NCBI GenBank assembly: GCA_035447605.1
Contig: DAOTHJ010000029.1
Location: 1-16,581, forward strand
DNA: 16,581 bases
Reading direction: 5' to 3'
Source of the DNA: UMGS1668 sp035447605
GTDB taxonomy: Bacteria > Bacillota > Clostridia > Oscillospirales > Ruminococcaceae
A model generated the notes under the pieces. That model made no database searches. It was given only the letters and a program-made list of their open reading frames with translations, and was not told the origin of the DNA. Both the position numbers and the translations under genes were made by a program. Within the stretch, counting starts at the first letter, position 1. Every line of letters starts with the position of its first letter. Below are positions 5,725 through 12,921 of the stretch, piece by piece.

Positions 5725-6717
5725 ATGAAACGCATTAAAATTTTTGCACTGATTCTGGCCGTACTGATGTCTCTGACGGTCCTGTCCGGCTGCAATACCG
5801 AGCCCGCCGAATCCTCCGAACCGGAGACGAGCGAGGAACAGAGCCTCCCGGCCGAGTCCTCCTCCGAATCCTCTCCCCTCATCACGATCACCGACATGAC
5901 GGGTAAGGAAATTACGCTCGACGGACCCGCCACCCGCATCGTCGCCCTGACCGCTTCGGATTGCGAGATTCTTTACGCGATCGGCGCGGGCGACCTGCTG
6001 GTCGGCCGCGGCGAGTACTGCGACTATCCGGCCGAAGTGCTGGAAGTTCCCGCCCTTCAGTCCGGAGACAACACCAACATCGAGCAAATCATTGCGCTTC
6101 AGCCGCAGGTTCTGATCATGAGCACCATGGCGCAGACCGAGGAGCAGATCGCGCAGCTTGAGGCGGCCGGCATCAAGGTCGTCGTCAGCGACGCACAGGA
6201 TATCGACGGCGTCTACACCGCAATTGAGATGATCGGGGTTCTGACCGGCAAAATCGAGGAGGCCGCGACGCTCGTCAGCAATATGAGGGACACCTTCAGC
6301 ACACTCTCTGCGGAAGCCGCCGAGAAAAACGCCGACGGCACCCCCAAAACCGTCTACTTTGAGGTCTCTCCGCTTCAATATGGCCTCTGGACCGCCGGCA
6401 GCAACACCTTCATGAACGAAGTCGTCGAGATGCTTGGCCTCACCAACTGCTTTGCGGATGTGGACGGCTGGGGTGAAGTCTCCGAGGAACAGGTCATCGA
6501 GCGCAACCCTGATTACATCGTGACCATCACCATGTATTACGGCGAGGGCCCCACTCCGGAAGAGGAGATCTCCTCTCGTACCGGCTGGGAAAATATCAAC
6601 GCCATCAAAAACGGCGAAATCCTGAACCTGCAGAACAACGAGCTTTCCCGCCCCGGCCCGCGCCTTGCGGACGGCGCCCAGATGCTCTTTGATTTCGTCT
6701 ACAAAGACGCCGAATAA
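5725..6717 (+). CDS. btuF: Corrinoid ABC transporter substrate-binding lipoprotein
   Basis: This 330-residue protein should be anchored outside the membrane and deliver corrinoid to the BtuCD permease. It has a lysine-rich start, a hydrophobic signal segment (about 6-20) and the lipobox LSGC with the lipidated cysteine at 23. A Ser/Glu/Pro linker (25-50) leads to a helical-backbone (cluster III) binding fold, starting at ITITDMTGKEITL and including IVALTASDCEILYAIGAGD and NIEQIIALQPQVLIMSTM. AGAAGGAG precedes the ATG by about 10 nt. The fold is shared with siderophore- and heme-binding proteins; the corrinoid assignment rests on the riboswitch upstream and the CobU-like genes downstream. The next gene starts 63 nt away. 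Confidence 0.88.
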   Translation: MKRIKIFALILAVLMSLTVLSGCNTEPAESSEPETSEEQSLPAESSSESSPLITITDMTGKEITLDGPATRIVALTASDCEILYAIGAGDLLVGRGEYCDYPAEVLEVPALQSGDNTNIEQIIALQPQVLIMSTMAQTEEQIAQLEAAGIKVVVSDAQDIDGVYTAIEMIGVLTGKIEEAATLVSNMRDTFSTLSAEAAEKNADGTPKTVYFEVSPLQYGLWTAGSNTFMNEVVEMLGLTNCFADVDGWGEVSEEQVIERNPDYIVTITMYYGEGPTPEEEISSRTGWENINAIKNGEILNLQNNELSRPGPRLADGAQMLFDFVYKDAE

Positions 6718-6780
6718 CCGGAACTGCAAAGTCGAGAGGGGCGGCGCCATGCTGTCCCTTTCTTGTCAGGAGGATTCGCC

Positions 6781-7812
6781 TTGAAACGCGACACCGAGAG
6801 TTTTCACCCATGGGAATATTTTTTATTTGCGCTCGCCACGCTTGGGATGCTGATCGTCTGCGTCTGCGCGGGCAGCGTGAACATTCCGATCAAGGAAACG
6901 GCCACGATCATCTGGGATGCGATCTGGAAGCTGCCAATGCCGGAGGGCGTCTCGGATTCGATTGTCCTCTCCGTCCGGCTGCCGCGCGTGATCTGCGTCG
7001 CCTTTGTCGGCGCATCGCTCTCGCTGTGCGGCGGCGCGATGCAGGGCCTTCTCAAAAACCCACTGGCCGACGGCTCCACGCTGGGCGTCTCCTCGGGAGC
7101 CTCCCTCGGCGCGGTGATCGCAATCGCCTTCGGAATCACCGTTCCGTCGCTCCCCTTTGCGGGAACGATGGTCATGGCGATGCTCTTCGCGTTCCTTTCG
7201 CTGATCATCATTCTCTCGCTCGCCTATAAACTCGACTTTTCTCTCTCCACCAACACGATCATCCTGATCGGCGTCATCTACTCGATGTTTGTGTCGAGCA
7301 TTCTGAGCCTGATCATCACCTTCGCCTCCGACAAGGTGAAACATATCACCTTCTGGACCATGGGAAGCCTTCAGGGGACAAGTTACGACAACGCCCTTGT
7401 GCTTCTCGTCGCCCTCGCGGGATTCGGCAGCGTGATCCTCGGCAAAGCGAGGGAACTCAACGCCTTTGCCGTCGGCGAGGACGTTGCAAGGAACATCGGC
7501 GTGGATGTCAGAAAGGTGAAATTCCAGATTCTGATCTGCGTCTCGGCCTTGATTGGCGTATGCGTCTCCATCGGCGGAACAATCGGCTTCGTCGGCCTTG
7601 TCACGCCGCATATCATCCGGCTGATCGTGGGGCCGAACCACCGCAGGCTTCTTCCGGCGTCTCTGTTTGCGGGCGCCATTTTCCTGATGTTTGCGGATCT
7701 CGTGGCACGGATTCTGCTCAACCCGCTGGAGCTTCCGATCGGCGTCGTCACGTCGTTCATCGGCTCCATCGTGTTTGTCTATATCTTCTATCGATCCAGA
7801 AAGGCGGCGTAA
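6781..7812 (+). CDS. btuC: Corrinoid ABC transporter permease (FecCD/BtuC family)
   Basis: The 343-residue permease would form a homodimer in the membrane and pass corrinoid from BtuF to the cytosol. Hydrophobic segments throughout fit about ten transmembrane helices. Family signatures are VRLPRVICVAFVGASLSLCG, MQGLLKNPLADGSTLGVSSG, and the coupling-helix region GFVGLVTPHIIRLIVGPNHR before RRLLPASLFAG. The start is TTG at 6781: AGGAGG at 6768-6773 leaves 7 nt, whereas an upstream in-frame TTG at 6763 would precede the ribosome binding site. Only 2 nt separate it from the ATPase gene. Substrate specificity is inferred from context. Confidence 0.9.
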   Translation: MKRDTESFHPWEYFLFALATLGMLIVCVCAGSVNIPIKETATIIWDAIWKLPMPEGVSDSIVLSVRLPRVICVAFVGASLSLCGGAMQGLLKNPLADGSTLGVSSGASLGAVIAIAFGITVPSLPFAGTMVMAMLFAFLSLIIILSLAYKLDFSLSTNTIILIGVIYSMFVSSILSLIITFASDKVKHITFWTMGSLQGTSYDNALVLLVALAGFGSVILGKARELNAFAVGEDVARNIGVDVRKVKFQILICVSALIGVCVSIGGTIGFVGLVTPHIIRLIVGPNHRRLLPASLFAGAIFLMFADLVARILLNPLELPIGVVTSFIGSIVFVYIFYRSRKAA

Positions 7813-7814
7813 CG

Positions 7815-8609
7815 ATGCTGGAAATCGAAAACCTGACCGTAGGTTACGGGGAGAGGACCGTGGTTGACGACGTGAGTTTTTCCGTCAGACCGGGCCAGTG
7901 GCTGATGATTGTCGGCCCCAACGGCGCCGGAAAATCGACGGTCATCAACGCCGTCTCGCAGAATACCTGCTTCACCGGTACGGTGCGCCTCTCCGGTACC
8001 GATATCCGGAAGATCCGCCAGCAAGACTTCGCGCGCCGGGTTGGCGTGCTCACGCAGAATCACTATGTCGGGTACCCCTTCACGGTGGAGGAGATCGTCC
8101 GCATGGGGCGGTATGCCTATGCGCCCGGCATTTTTTCAAAGGAAAGCGGCGACGACGAGGAACTCGTCGAGCGGGCGCTCGAACTGACGGGAATGGAACC
8201 TCTCAGAAAACAATCCGTGCTCACGCTCTCCGGCGGCGAGCTTCAGCGGACCTTCCTCGCCCAGATCTTTGCGCAGAATCCGAAGCTGCTGATCCTCGAC
8301 GAGCCGACGAACCACCTCGATCTCATCTACCAGCAGCAGGTGTTCGATCTGATCCGGGACTGGATCCACGAGGGGCCGCGCGCCGTGATGTCCGTCGTAC
8401 ATGATCTTTCGCTGGCGCGCGCCTATGGAACGGACGCGCTGCTGCTCGACCGGGGACGGATCGCCTCCTATGGAGCGATCGACGACGTGCTCTCCGCGGA
8501 GAACCTAAAAAGCGTCTACGGCATGGACGTCTACGCCTGGATGCAGAAGATGCTCTCGCAGTGGGAGGAAGCGGAGGAAGCTCTGCCTCTCCGCCTCAAA
8601 CAGGCCTGA
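7815..8609 (+). CDS. btuD: Corrinoid ABC transporter ATP-binding protein
   Basis: The 264-residue ATPase powers the BtuC permease from the cytosolic side. All motifs are intact: Walker A GPNGAGKS at 34-41, Q-loop Gln81, signature LSGGE at 138-142, Walker B LLILDEP at 158-164 with catalytic Glu163, D-loop (NHLD) and switch His196 (VVHD). The ATG at 7815 starts the typical MLEIENLTVGYGE, 2 nt after the btuC stop, with AAAGG about 9 nt before it; the frame is open further upstream but would overlap btuC. It is the standard third gene of an FCD importer operon. Homologous ATPases serve iron-siderophore systems, so specificity again rests on the riboswitch. Confidence 0.92.
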   Translation: MLEIENLTVGYGERTVVDDVSFSVRPGQWLMIVGPNGAGKSTVINAVSQNTCFTGTVRLSGTDIRKIRQQDFARRVGVLTQNHYVGYPFTVEEIVRMGRYAYAPGIFSKESGDDEELVERALELTGMEPLRKQSVLTLSGGELQRTFLAQIFAQNPKLLILDEPTNHLDLIYQQQVFDLIRDWIHEGPRAVMSVVHDLSLARAYGTDALLLDRGRIASYGAIDDVLSAENLKSVYGMDVYAWMQKMLSQWEEAEEALPLRLKQA

Positions 8610-8860
8610 GACGCCGCCTGAAATGATATGTGCGCGAGGCACAGGATAGAGGATTTGTCAAAGCCGCAGGCAGGCCTCCGTCAAAAACGGCGTAAAAAAG
8701 TTTAGGCCATACGGCATAGAATCGGGCGCTTTTTTGAAACTCTTCCGCAAAAAGCCGAGAGGTTCTTTCCGAAGCGCGTTCTCTGTCCGCTCCGGGATAA
8801 GATTCAGGCCCGGTAAATCAAGCCTATCACAGATCATCCCTTACTGGGAGGCGAACGTGA
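8610..8860 (+). other. Non-coding 251-bp gap between btuD and the first CobU-like gene
   Basis: No gene is supported here. Small inverted repeats are present: CCGT/ACGG around CAAAA near 8678-8690, and CCC/GGG around TTACT at 8838-8848, touching the ribosome binding site of the next gene. A T-run (CGCTTTTTTG, near 8728-8737) has no convincing stem before it. I found no good -35/-10 pair and no second B12 box, so whether the next genes are read from the btu promoter is open. Confidence 0.4.
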
Positions 8861-9385
8861 ATGATGATCCTTTTGACCGGCGGCTCCGGCAGCGGAAAAA
8901 GCTTCTTTGCGGAAGAACTGCTTCTGCGCCTGCCCGCGCCGCACTATTATCTTGCAGCTATGCAGCCGTACAGCGAAGAGATTCTCCAAAAAATCGGACA
9001 GCATCAGGAGGAACGCGCCGCGGCCGGCATTCAAACCCTTGAGCGCTATACCGATCTTGCGGGCCTCGTTCTGCCGAAGCGCGGAACGGCCCTGCTGGAA
9101 TGTATCTGCAACCTGACCTCCAACGAGATGTTCGACGAGGACAGAAACATGAGGGACCCTTTCGCCGCGGTGATCTCCGGCGTGGAAGCGCTGGAAAAAC
9201 AGTGCGGAACGCTGATCGTCGTGACAAACGAGATCGGCGGCGACAAATCCGAAGATTATGACGAAGCCACGAAAGCGTACATCCGGGAACTTGGCGCCGT
9301 CAACGCCGCTCTCGCCGAAAGAGCGGACGCGGTCTGCGAGATCGTCTGCGGCATTCCGGTCATGCTGAAAGGAGAGCTCCCGTAA
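8861..9385 (+). CDS. cobU: CobU-like adenosylcobinamide kinase / guanylyltransferase
   Basis: CobU phosphorylates adenosylcobinamide and transfers GMP to it, a step in corrinoid salvage and nucleotide-loop assembly. This 174-residue protein matches the family's length and order: MMILLTGGSGSGKS with the P-loop at 7-14; KIGQHQEER with His48, which lines up with the histidine guanylylated in the Salmonella enzyme; LLECICNLTSNEMF; VVTNEIGG; and ELGAVNAALAERADAVCEIVCGIP at the end. The usual G-x-G-I-V-P loop after VTNE is replaced by GGDKSEDYDE, so activity may differ from classic CobU. GGGAGG lies 9 nt before the ATG at 8861; the next ATG (8864) is also possible. Its position after btuFCD supports a corrinoid role. 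Confidence 0.8.
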   Translation: MMILLTGGSGSGKSFFAEELLLRLPAPHYYLAAMQPYSEEILQKIGQHQEERAAAGIQTLERYTDLAGLVLPKRGTALLECICNLTSNEMFDEDRNMRDPFAAVISGVEALEKQCGTLIVVTNEIGGDKSEDYDEATKAYIRELGAVNAALAERADAVCEIVCGIPVMLKGELP

Positions 9386-9466
9386 GTCGCCCTGAGATAC
9401 CTCGTTTTTTGCGCCCGGGATTTTGCCGCGCCGGTACAAAAGATACACGGAAAGGGGGATCCGACT

Positions 9467-9838
9467 GTGATCCTGATTATCGGGGCCGCCGCCGCCGGGA
9501 AGCGTGCCTTCGCCGAAACGCTGGGCTATACGCCCGCCGATATGGCGGATGCCCGCCTCGACGACAGGCCCGTGCTCTTTAATTTGCAAGAGATGGTTTG
9601 GCCCGCCCCCGACCGTATCGGCGAGCTGCTGCCGCGGCTTCTGGAAAAAGAGGCCGTCCTCTGCGACGAGGTCGGCAGCGGAGTCATCCCGGTTGCCGGA
9701 AACGAGGCCGCCGCACGCAGGGCCGTCGGAAAGCTCTGCATCCTGCTCGCGCAGCAGGCGGCATGCGTCGTGCGCGTGGTCTGCGGCATCCCGACTGTCA
9801 TAAAAGGAACGCTTCCGCAATCAAGAAGCGCAGACTGA
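9467..9838 (+). CDS. Short CobU-like protein with degenerate P-loop
   Basis: This 123-residue protein looks like a shortened relative of the preceding gene. It starts MILIIGAAAAGKRAF, where the P-loop has Arg instead of the Ser/Thr needed for Mg-nucleotide binding. It lacks the middle part that carries the guanylylated histidine, but keeps the CobU C-terminal half: CDEVGSGVIPVAGNEAAARR (matching the NEVGxGIVP loop of CobU), then LLAQQAACVVRVVCGIP. GTG at 9467 follows AAAGGGGG by about 8 nt, a good start. It is 81 nt after the first CobU-like gene and ends just before a strong terminator, so it closes the operon. Automatic pipelines would probably name it CobU; I think kinase activity is unlikely. 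It may bind a corrinoid or assist its neighbour. Confidence 0.65.
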   Translation: MILIIGAAAAGKRAFAETLGYTPADMADARLDDRPVLFNLQEMVWPAPDRIGELLPRLLEKEAVLCDEVGSGVIPVAGNEAAARRAVGKLCILLAQQAACVVRVVCGIPTVIKGTLPQSRSAD

Positions 9839-9850
9839 AAAAACATATCA

Positions 9851-9889
9851 AAAGAAGCTCTTTCCGGATTTCGGAAAGGGCTTCTTTTT
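9851..9889 (+). terminator. Strong, probably bidirectional intrinsic terminator
   Basis: Arms of 16 nt (9851-9866 and 9872-9887) pair fully, with one wobble, around GATTT. The right arm ends in a T-run (9885-9889). On the plus strand it ends the btu/CobU transcript; on the minus strand it is followed by TTTT. It starts 12 nt after the last CobU-like stop. Confidence 0.88.
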
Positions 9890-10055
9890 GTTTCTATATT
9901 GCGGCATGGAAGTTGATTCTTTATGAGGGCGGCAAATGGGCTTCGGACGTCGTTTGTCGGATTCCTCATGCCGGGATTCCAATATGGTTCCGGGCTTCCG
10001 GCGCGGCACCGTTTTTTCGATGTGCCGTGGATTCCCCGGTTTCATTTTTCCCGGC
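9890..10055. other. Spacer between convergent transcripts
   Basis: This stretch lies between two terminators facing each other. Only a weak inverted repeat is visible (CGGCAC and GTGCCG near 10002-10025). No gene is supported on either strand. Confidence 0.4.
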
Positions 10056-10095
10056 AAAAAATGCCGGAGGATCCTCTCCAAAGAATCTTCCGGCA
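10056..10095 (-). terminator. Intrinsic terminator after the VanZ-VOC gene
   Basis: On the minus strand TGCCGGAAGAT (plus 10085-10095) pairs with ATCCTCCGGCA (10062-10072) over 11 positions with one mismatch, and six T residues follow (plus A-run 10056-10061). It ends 10 nt after the stop codon at 10105. Confidence 0.82.
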
Positions 10096-10104
10096 ACTAA
10101 AAAG

Positions 10105-10950
10105 TTATGGGTTAAACGAGCCGATCTCGACAAGATTGCCTTCCGGATCGGCGAGATACGAGGTGCGCTGGCCCCATGACTCGGTCTCCGGCGGCAGGAC
10201 GGACGTTCCACCGTTCGCCACCGCCTTTGCGTAGGCCTCGTCCACCGCGGCGAAGTTTTCCACGCTGAGCGCCGTTTCAAAGTGGCTGCAGACGCCCTCC
10301 TCCGCATACCGGAGCGGGCGGCGGACCAATTTCTCCATATCGCCACGGCCGTAAAACATGAAAACCGTGCCGTCTTTTTTAAGATAGACGCTGGGGTCTT
10401 TTCCGTCCCACTCGATCTCAAAACCGAGCACGTCGCGGTAAAACGCCACCATTGCCGCCAGATCCTTTACCATGATGCCGAAGCCGTCCAGTTTCACGGT
10501 GCCGCCTCCTTCCGGGTCCGCTTTTTTATTTTTATAAGAAAGGGCCTTTTGCAGCAGAAAATAGGTTGGATATCCCGCCGCGCAGCCCGCGGTATTCAGA
10601 ATCAGATCGTCCACATCCGAGACGCCGCTGCCGAAGAAAAACTGAAGAAACTCGATCAGAAACGAGACGCCGAACCCGGCGAGCACGCCTTTCCAAAACG
10701 GCACCCGGCGTGCGGCGAATGTGGCGCCCAGCGGCAGGAACCAGACGATGTTCCCGAAGAAAAGATAGCCGAACCGGAACCAGTTCCCGGTTTGCAGAAG
10801 TTCTCTAACGACGCCCATCGGCTCCAGCAAAAAGCTCCCGGAAAAGAGCCCGTTCTGCCAGAAGCCGGCCCGGAAGGCCGTGATTCGAAAGAGCACGATC
10901 AGATACAGAACGAATAAAATTCGGGCGGTCGTCTTCCGTTTTTTACTCAT
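10105..10950 (-). CDS. VanZ-like membrane domain fused in frame to a glyoxalase/VOC domain
   Basis: The 281-codon frame joins two unrelated parts. Residues 1-137 look like a VanZ-family membrane protein: hydrophobic segments at about 11-22, 64-78, 85-105 and 117-135, with IVWFLPLGATFAARR, SFLIEFLQFFFGSG and SDVDDLILNTAG. VanZ relatives are linked to teicoplanin tolerance, but most have no known function. Residues 152-281 form a typical single VOC domain: GFGIMVKDLAAMVAFYRDVL at the start and GQRTSYLADPEGNLVEIG at the end, where the Glu is the usual metal ligand. The ATG at 10950 follows GGAAGG by 5 nt. The junction carries AAGGAGG and GTG, so the VOC domain may also, or only, be made as a separate 130-residue protein. 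The gene stands alone with its own terminator. The VOC substrate is unknown. Confidence 0.78.
   Translation of the reverse strand: MSKKRKTTARILFVLYLIVLFRITAFRAGFWQNGLFSGSFLLEPMGVVRELLQTGNWFRFGYLFFGNIVWFLPLGATFAARRVPFWKGVLAGFGVSFLIEFLQFFFGSGVSDVDDLILNTAGCAAGYPTYFLLQKALSYKNKKADPEGGGTVKLDGFGIMVKDLAAMVAFYRDVLGFEIEWDGKDPSVYLKKDGTVFMFYGRGDMEKLVRRPLRYAEEGVCSHFETALSVENFAAVDEAYAKAVANGGTSVLPPETESWGQRTSYLADPEGNLVEIGSFNP
10495..10511 (-). promoter_or_regulatory. Internal ribosome binding site and GTG start at the VanZ/VOC junction
   Basis: On the minus strand AAGGAGG (plus 10505-10511) is followed after exactly 7 nt by GTG (10497-10495), which is codon 152 of the long frame and the first residue of the VOC domain. 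Initiation here would give a 130-residue protein of normal VOC length. The site is as good as those of genuine genes nearby, so a free VOC protein is likely. Confidence 0.65.
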
Positions 10951-11048
10951 CCGATCCTTCCTTTGCAGTCATATTTTTAAAAACGGACGAAGGAAAAAAC
11001 ATGTTCCCTTTGCCCGTAGCATCTACAGATGGAAAAAGCGTCGCGGGA

Positions 11049-11882
11049 TCATTCCTTCCGCTCTGCCAGAAGCGCCTGATAAATCTCGCCCTTGGCACAG
11101 CCGGAGAGCTTCGCGGCCTCCCTCGCCGCAGCCGAGAGCGGCATGTTTTCTTCCTCGGTGAGTTTCCTTGCCAGCGCGACCGCATCTTCGAGCGGATCGG
11201 AGCTCTCCTCCTCCGGCATGCCTCCGAGGATCAGCACATACTCCCCCTTCGGCGGATTCGCCTCATGATAGGCCACCGCCTCCGAGAGCGTGCCGCGCCA
11301 GACGGATTCGTGAATCTTCGTAAGCTCCCGCACAAGCACCACGTCTTTATCGCCGAGCACCGCGTACATATCCCGGAGCGTGCTCAAAAGCTTGTGAGGT
11401 GCCTCATAAAACACCATCGTGCGGTGCTCATGGATGAGGCTGTGCAGGTGCTCCATGCGGGAGCTATGCTTGACGCTCAAGAAGCCCTCAAACGTAAAGC
11501 GGGAGACCGAAAGCCCCGACACCGCGAGCGCCGTGACCAGCGCGGACGGCCCGGGCACGGCCTCTATGGGAATCCCGGCCCCGGCGCAGAGACTCACCAG
11601 CGTCTCGCCCGGATCGGAGATGCAGGGCATGCCGGCATCCGTGACGACGGCGCAGCTTTCGCCCGCAAGGAGCCTCGCCACGATAGCCTCGCCCTGTTCC
11701 CGCTCGTTAAACTTCTGATAGATCACCATCGGCTTTTTGATGCCGAAGTGATTGAGCAGCTTCGCGGTGACGCGGGTATCCTCCGCCGCAATAAAATCCA
11801 CCGCCGACAGCGTTTCCGCCGCGCGCGGAGAAAAATCTCCGAGGTTGCCGATCGGCGTGCCGACCACATACAGTTTTCCCAT
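11049..11882 (-). CDS. rsmI: 16S rRNA (cytidine1402-2'-O)-methyltransferase
   Basis: RsmI uses SAM to methylate the 2'-OH of C1402 in the 16S rRNA decoding centre. The 277-residue protein has the tetrapyrrole-methylase fold: N-terminal LYVVGTPIGNLGDFSPRA, IAAEDTR, then VTDAGMPCISDPGE (about 78-91), VPGPSALVTAL, FEGFL, and VLVRELTKIHE in the second domain. The short C-terminal extension is helical and charged. The frame is open upstream to 11996, inside the preceding gene, but the family start MGKLYVVGTPIG is the ATG at 11882; its GGAG, 8 nt before, overlaps the stop of that gene. The pair matches the yabB-rsmI neighbourhood of Bacillus subtilis, here without a GIY-YIG gene between them. Confidence 0.95.
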   Translation of the reverse strand: MGKLYVVGTPIGNLGDFSPRAAETLSAVDFIAAEDTRVTAKLLNHFGIKKPMVIYQKFNEREQGEAIVARLLAGESCAVVTDAGMPCISDPGETLVSLCAGAGIPIEAVPGPSALVTALAVSGLSVSRFTFEGFLSVKHSSRMEHLHSLIHEHRTMVFYEAPHKLLSTLRDMYAVLGDKDVVLVRELTKIHESVWRGTLSEAVAYHEANPPKGEYVLILGGMPEEESSDPLEDAVALARKLTEEENMPLSAAAREAAKLSGCAKGEIYQALLAERKE

Positions 11883-11887
11883 CTTAT

Positions 11888-12556
11888 TTACTCCATCAAA
11901 TCGTAATCCGTTTGAATTTCCACCGTAAGACCCGGTTTCGCGCCCTTTTTTCCCTCCGCGAGGAGCAGCCACGGCCTTTTTTCGCCGGGATGGCACAGGA
12001 GCCGCAGACGTTTCGGCTCGAGGTGATTTTCCCGCATCAGGGAGAACAGCTCCGCCATGCGCTCAGGCCGCTGGCAGACGCAGAATCTGCCGCCGAACCG
12101 CAGAAGCCTCGCCGCCTCTGCGACGAGCTCCGCAAGGGTACAGGACGACTCATGCCGGGCGGCGTCCCTCTCCGGAGAGGCACAGCCCTCCCCGGCGGAA
12201 GTGTCGAAATAGGGCGGATTTGCGGTGACGAGTGTGAAGCTCTCCGCGGGAAACAGTCTCTCCCGCAGGTCGCCGCAGACCGGCAGAAACCGGTCTCCGA
12301 GCTTATTCTCCGCAATCGTCTTCTCCCAGAGCGGCAAGGCTGCGGGGCTGATCTCCGCCGCCGAAACGCTGCCTGGAAAGCCCTTTGCGATCCAGCGGAT
12401 AGGGATGATCCCACAGCCGGTGCAGAGATCGCAAGGCAGATCCTCCGCTTTCGGCGCCGAAAAATCCGCGAGATACAGGGCATCCTCGCCGAAGCCGTGG
12501 GTTTTGGAGACGGCCAGTCGGACCCCAAAAATGTCCTCAAAGGTGAAATCCGCCAA
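11888..12556 (-). CDS. trmN6: tRNA1(Val) (adenine37-N6)-methyltransferase-like protein (YabB/TrmN6 family)
   Basis: This 222-residue class I SAM-dependent methyltransferase carries motif I DLCTGCGIIPI (43-53) and the catalytic NPPY at 113-116 typical of N6-adenine methylases. The N terminus (VSKTHGFGEDALYLADF) and the central VSAAEISPAALPLWEKTI match the YfiC/YabB group, which modifies A37 of tRNA-Val. The start is TTG at 12556, with AGGAGGGG 7 nt before. The stop is 5 nt before the rsmI ATG, so the two are translationally linked. The exact target cannot be read from sequence; related proteins may act on other RNAs. I saw no acceptable promoter between it and the ferredoxin terminator. Confidence 0.85.
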   Translation of the reverse strand: MADFTFEDIFGVRLAVSKTHGFGEDALYLADFSAPKAEDLPCDLCTGCGIIPIRWIAKGFPGSVSAAEISPAALPLWEKTIAENKLGDRFLPVCGDLRERLFPAESFTLVTANPPYFDTSAGEGCASPERDAARHESSCTLAELVAEAARLLRFGGRFCVCQRPERMAELFSLMRENHLEPKRLRLLCHPGEKRPWLLLAEGKKGAKPGLTVEIQTDYDLME

Positions 12557-12640
12557 AGCCGTTCCCCTCCTCTTTATCCACCGCTTGGTTCCAAGTCAAA
12601 AGGCCGCGCGGCCAACGTTTTTTATAAAACGAATAAAACG

Positions 12641-12672
12641 AAAAACCGGCGGAAAGGTTACCCCTCCCGCCG
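12641..12672 (-). terminator. Intrinsic terminator after the ferredoxin gene
   Basis: On the minus strand, 11 pairs (three wobbles) form around a GTAA tetraloop between plus 12672 and 12647, and the stem is followed by TTTTT (plus A-run 12641-12645). It lies 17 nt after the ferredoxin stop. Confidence 0.82.
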
Positions 12673-12689
12673 AAGTTTTCATCTGCGAA

Positions 12690-12860
12690 TCAGTCCAGCT
12701 GCGGCGCGCCGACCGGGCAGACGCTGGCGCAGGAGCCGCACTCAATGCATTTTGCCGGGTCGATGACATATTTGCCGTCGCCGTGAGAAATAGCATTGGT
12801 CGGGCATTCATCCTGGCAGGAACCGCATTCGATACAATCGTCACTGATTTTATAGGCCAT
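12690..12860 (-). CDS. Small 2[4Fe-4S] ferredoxin
   Basis: This 56-residue protein is a clostridial-type ferredoxin, a soluble low-potential electron carrier. Two CxxCxxCxxxCP motifs are intact: Cys9, 12, 15, 19 and Cys38, 41, 44, 48, which would bind two [4Fe-4S] clusters in the usual cross-paired way. The two halves are near-repeats (CIECGSCQDECP and CIECGSCASVCP). The ATG at 12860 follows GGAGGT by 8 nt. It lies alone between ricT and the methyltransferase gene, with a candidate promoter and a terminator of its own, so it is probably a separate short transcript. The partner enzymes are not indicated by context. Confidence 0.95.
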   Translation of the reverse strand: MAYKISDDCIECGSCQDECPTNAISHGDGKYVIDPAKCIECGSCASVCPVGAPQLD

Positions 12861-12890
12861 ATTTCCGCACCTCCAAAAAATTGTACATCT

Positions 12891-12918
12891 ATTTTATCAC
12901 ACCGGTGGTAAAATGCAA
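12891..12918 (-). promoter_or_regulatory. Candidate ferredoxin promoter
   Basis: On the minus strand TTGCAT (plus 12913-12918) and TAAAAT (12891-12896) are 16 bp apart, just beyond the ricT stop codon. The leader would be about 25 nt and hold only the ribosome binding site. Confidence 0.45.
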
Positions 12919-12921
12919 TCG

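Noticed and set aside
5692..6750. Minus-strand frame of 352 codons opposite btuF
   Set aside because: Antisense to a lipoprotein with lipobox and riboswitch; composition is typical of a shadow frame.
8610..8860. A second riboswitch (B12 or c-di-GMP type) before the CobU-like gene
   Set aside because: No B12 box or other conserved core could be found; a loose GCACAGG/CAAAGCC resemblance to c-di-GMP-I lacks the rest of the consensus.
12571..12599. TTGACT-17-TAAAGA as a promoter for the trmN6-like gene
   Set aside because: The start would fall inside the ribosome binding site of that gene, leaving no leader; the -10 match is weak.
12602..12623. GGCCGCGCGGCC followed by TTTTTT on the plus strand as a terminator
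   Set aside because: The self-complementary core has no room for a normal loop and no plus-strand gene ends nearby.
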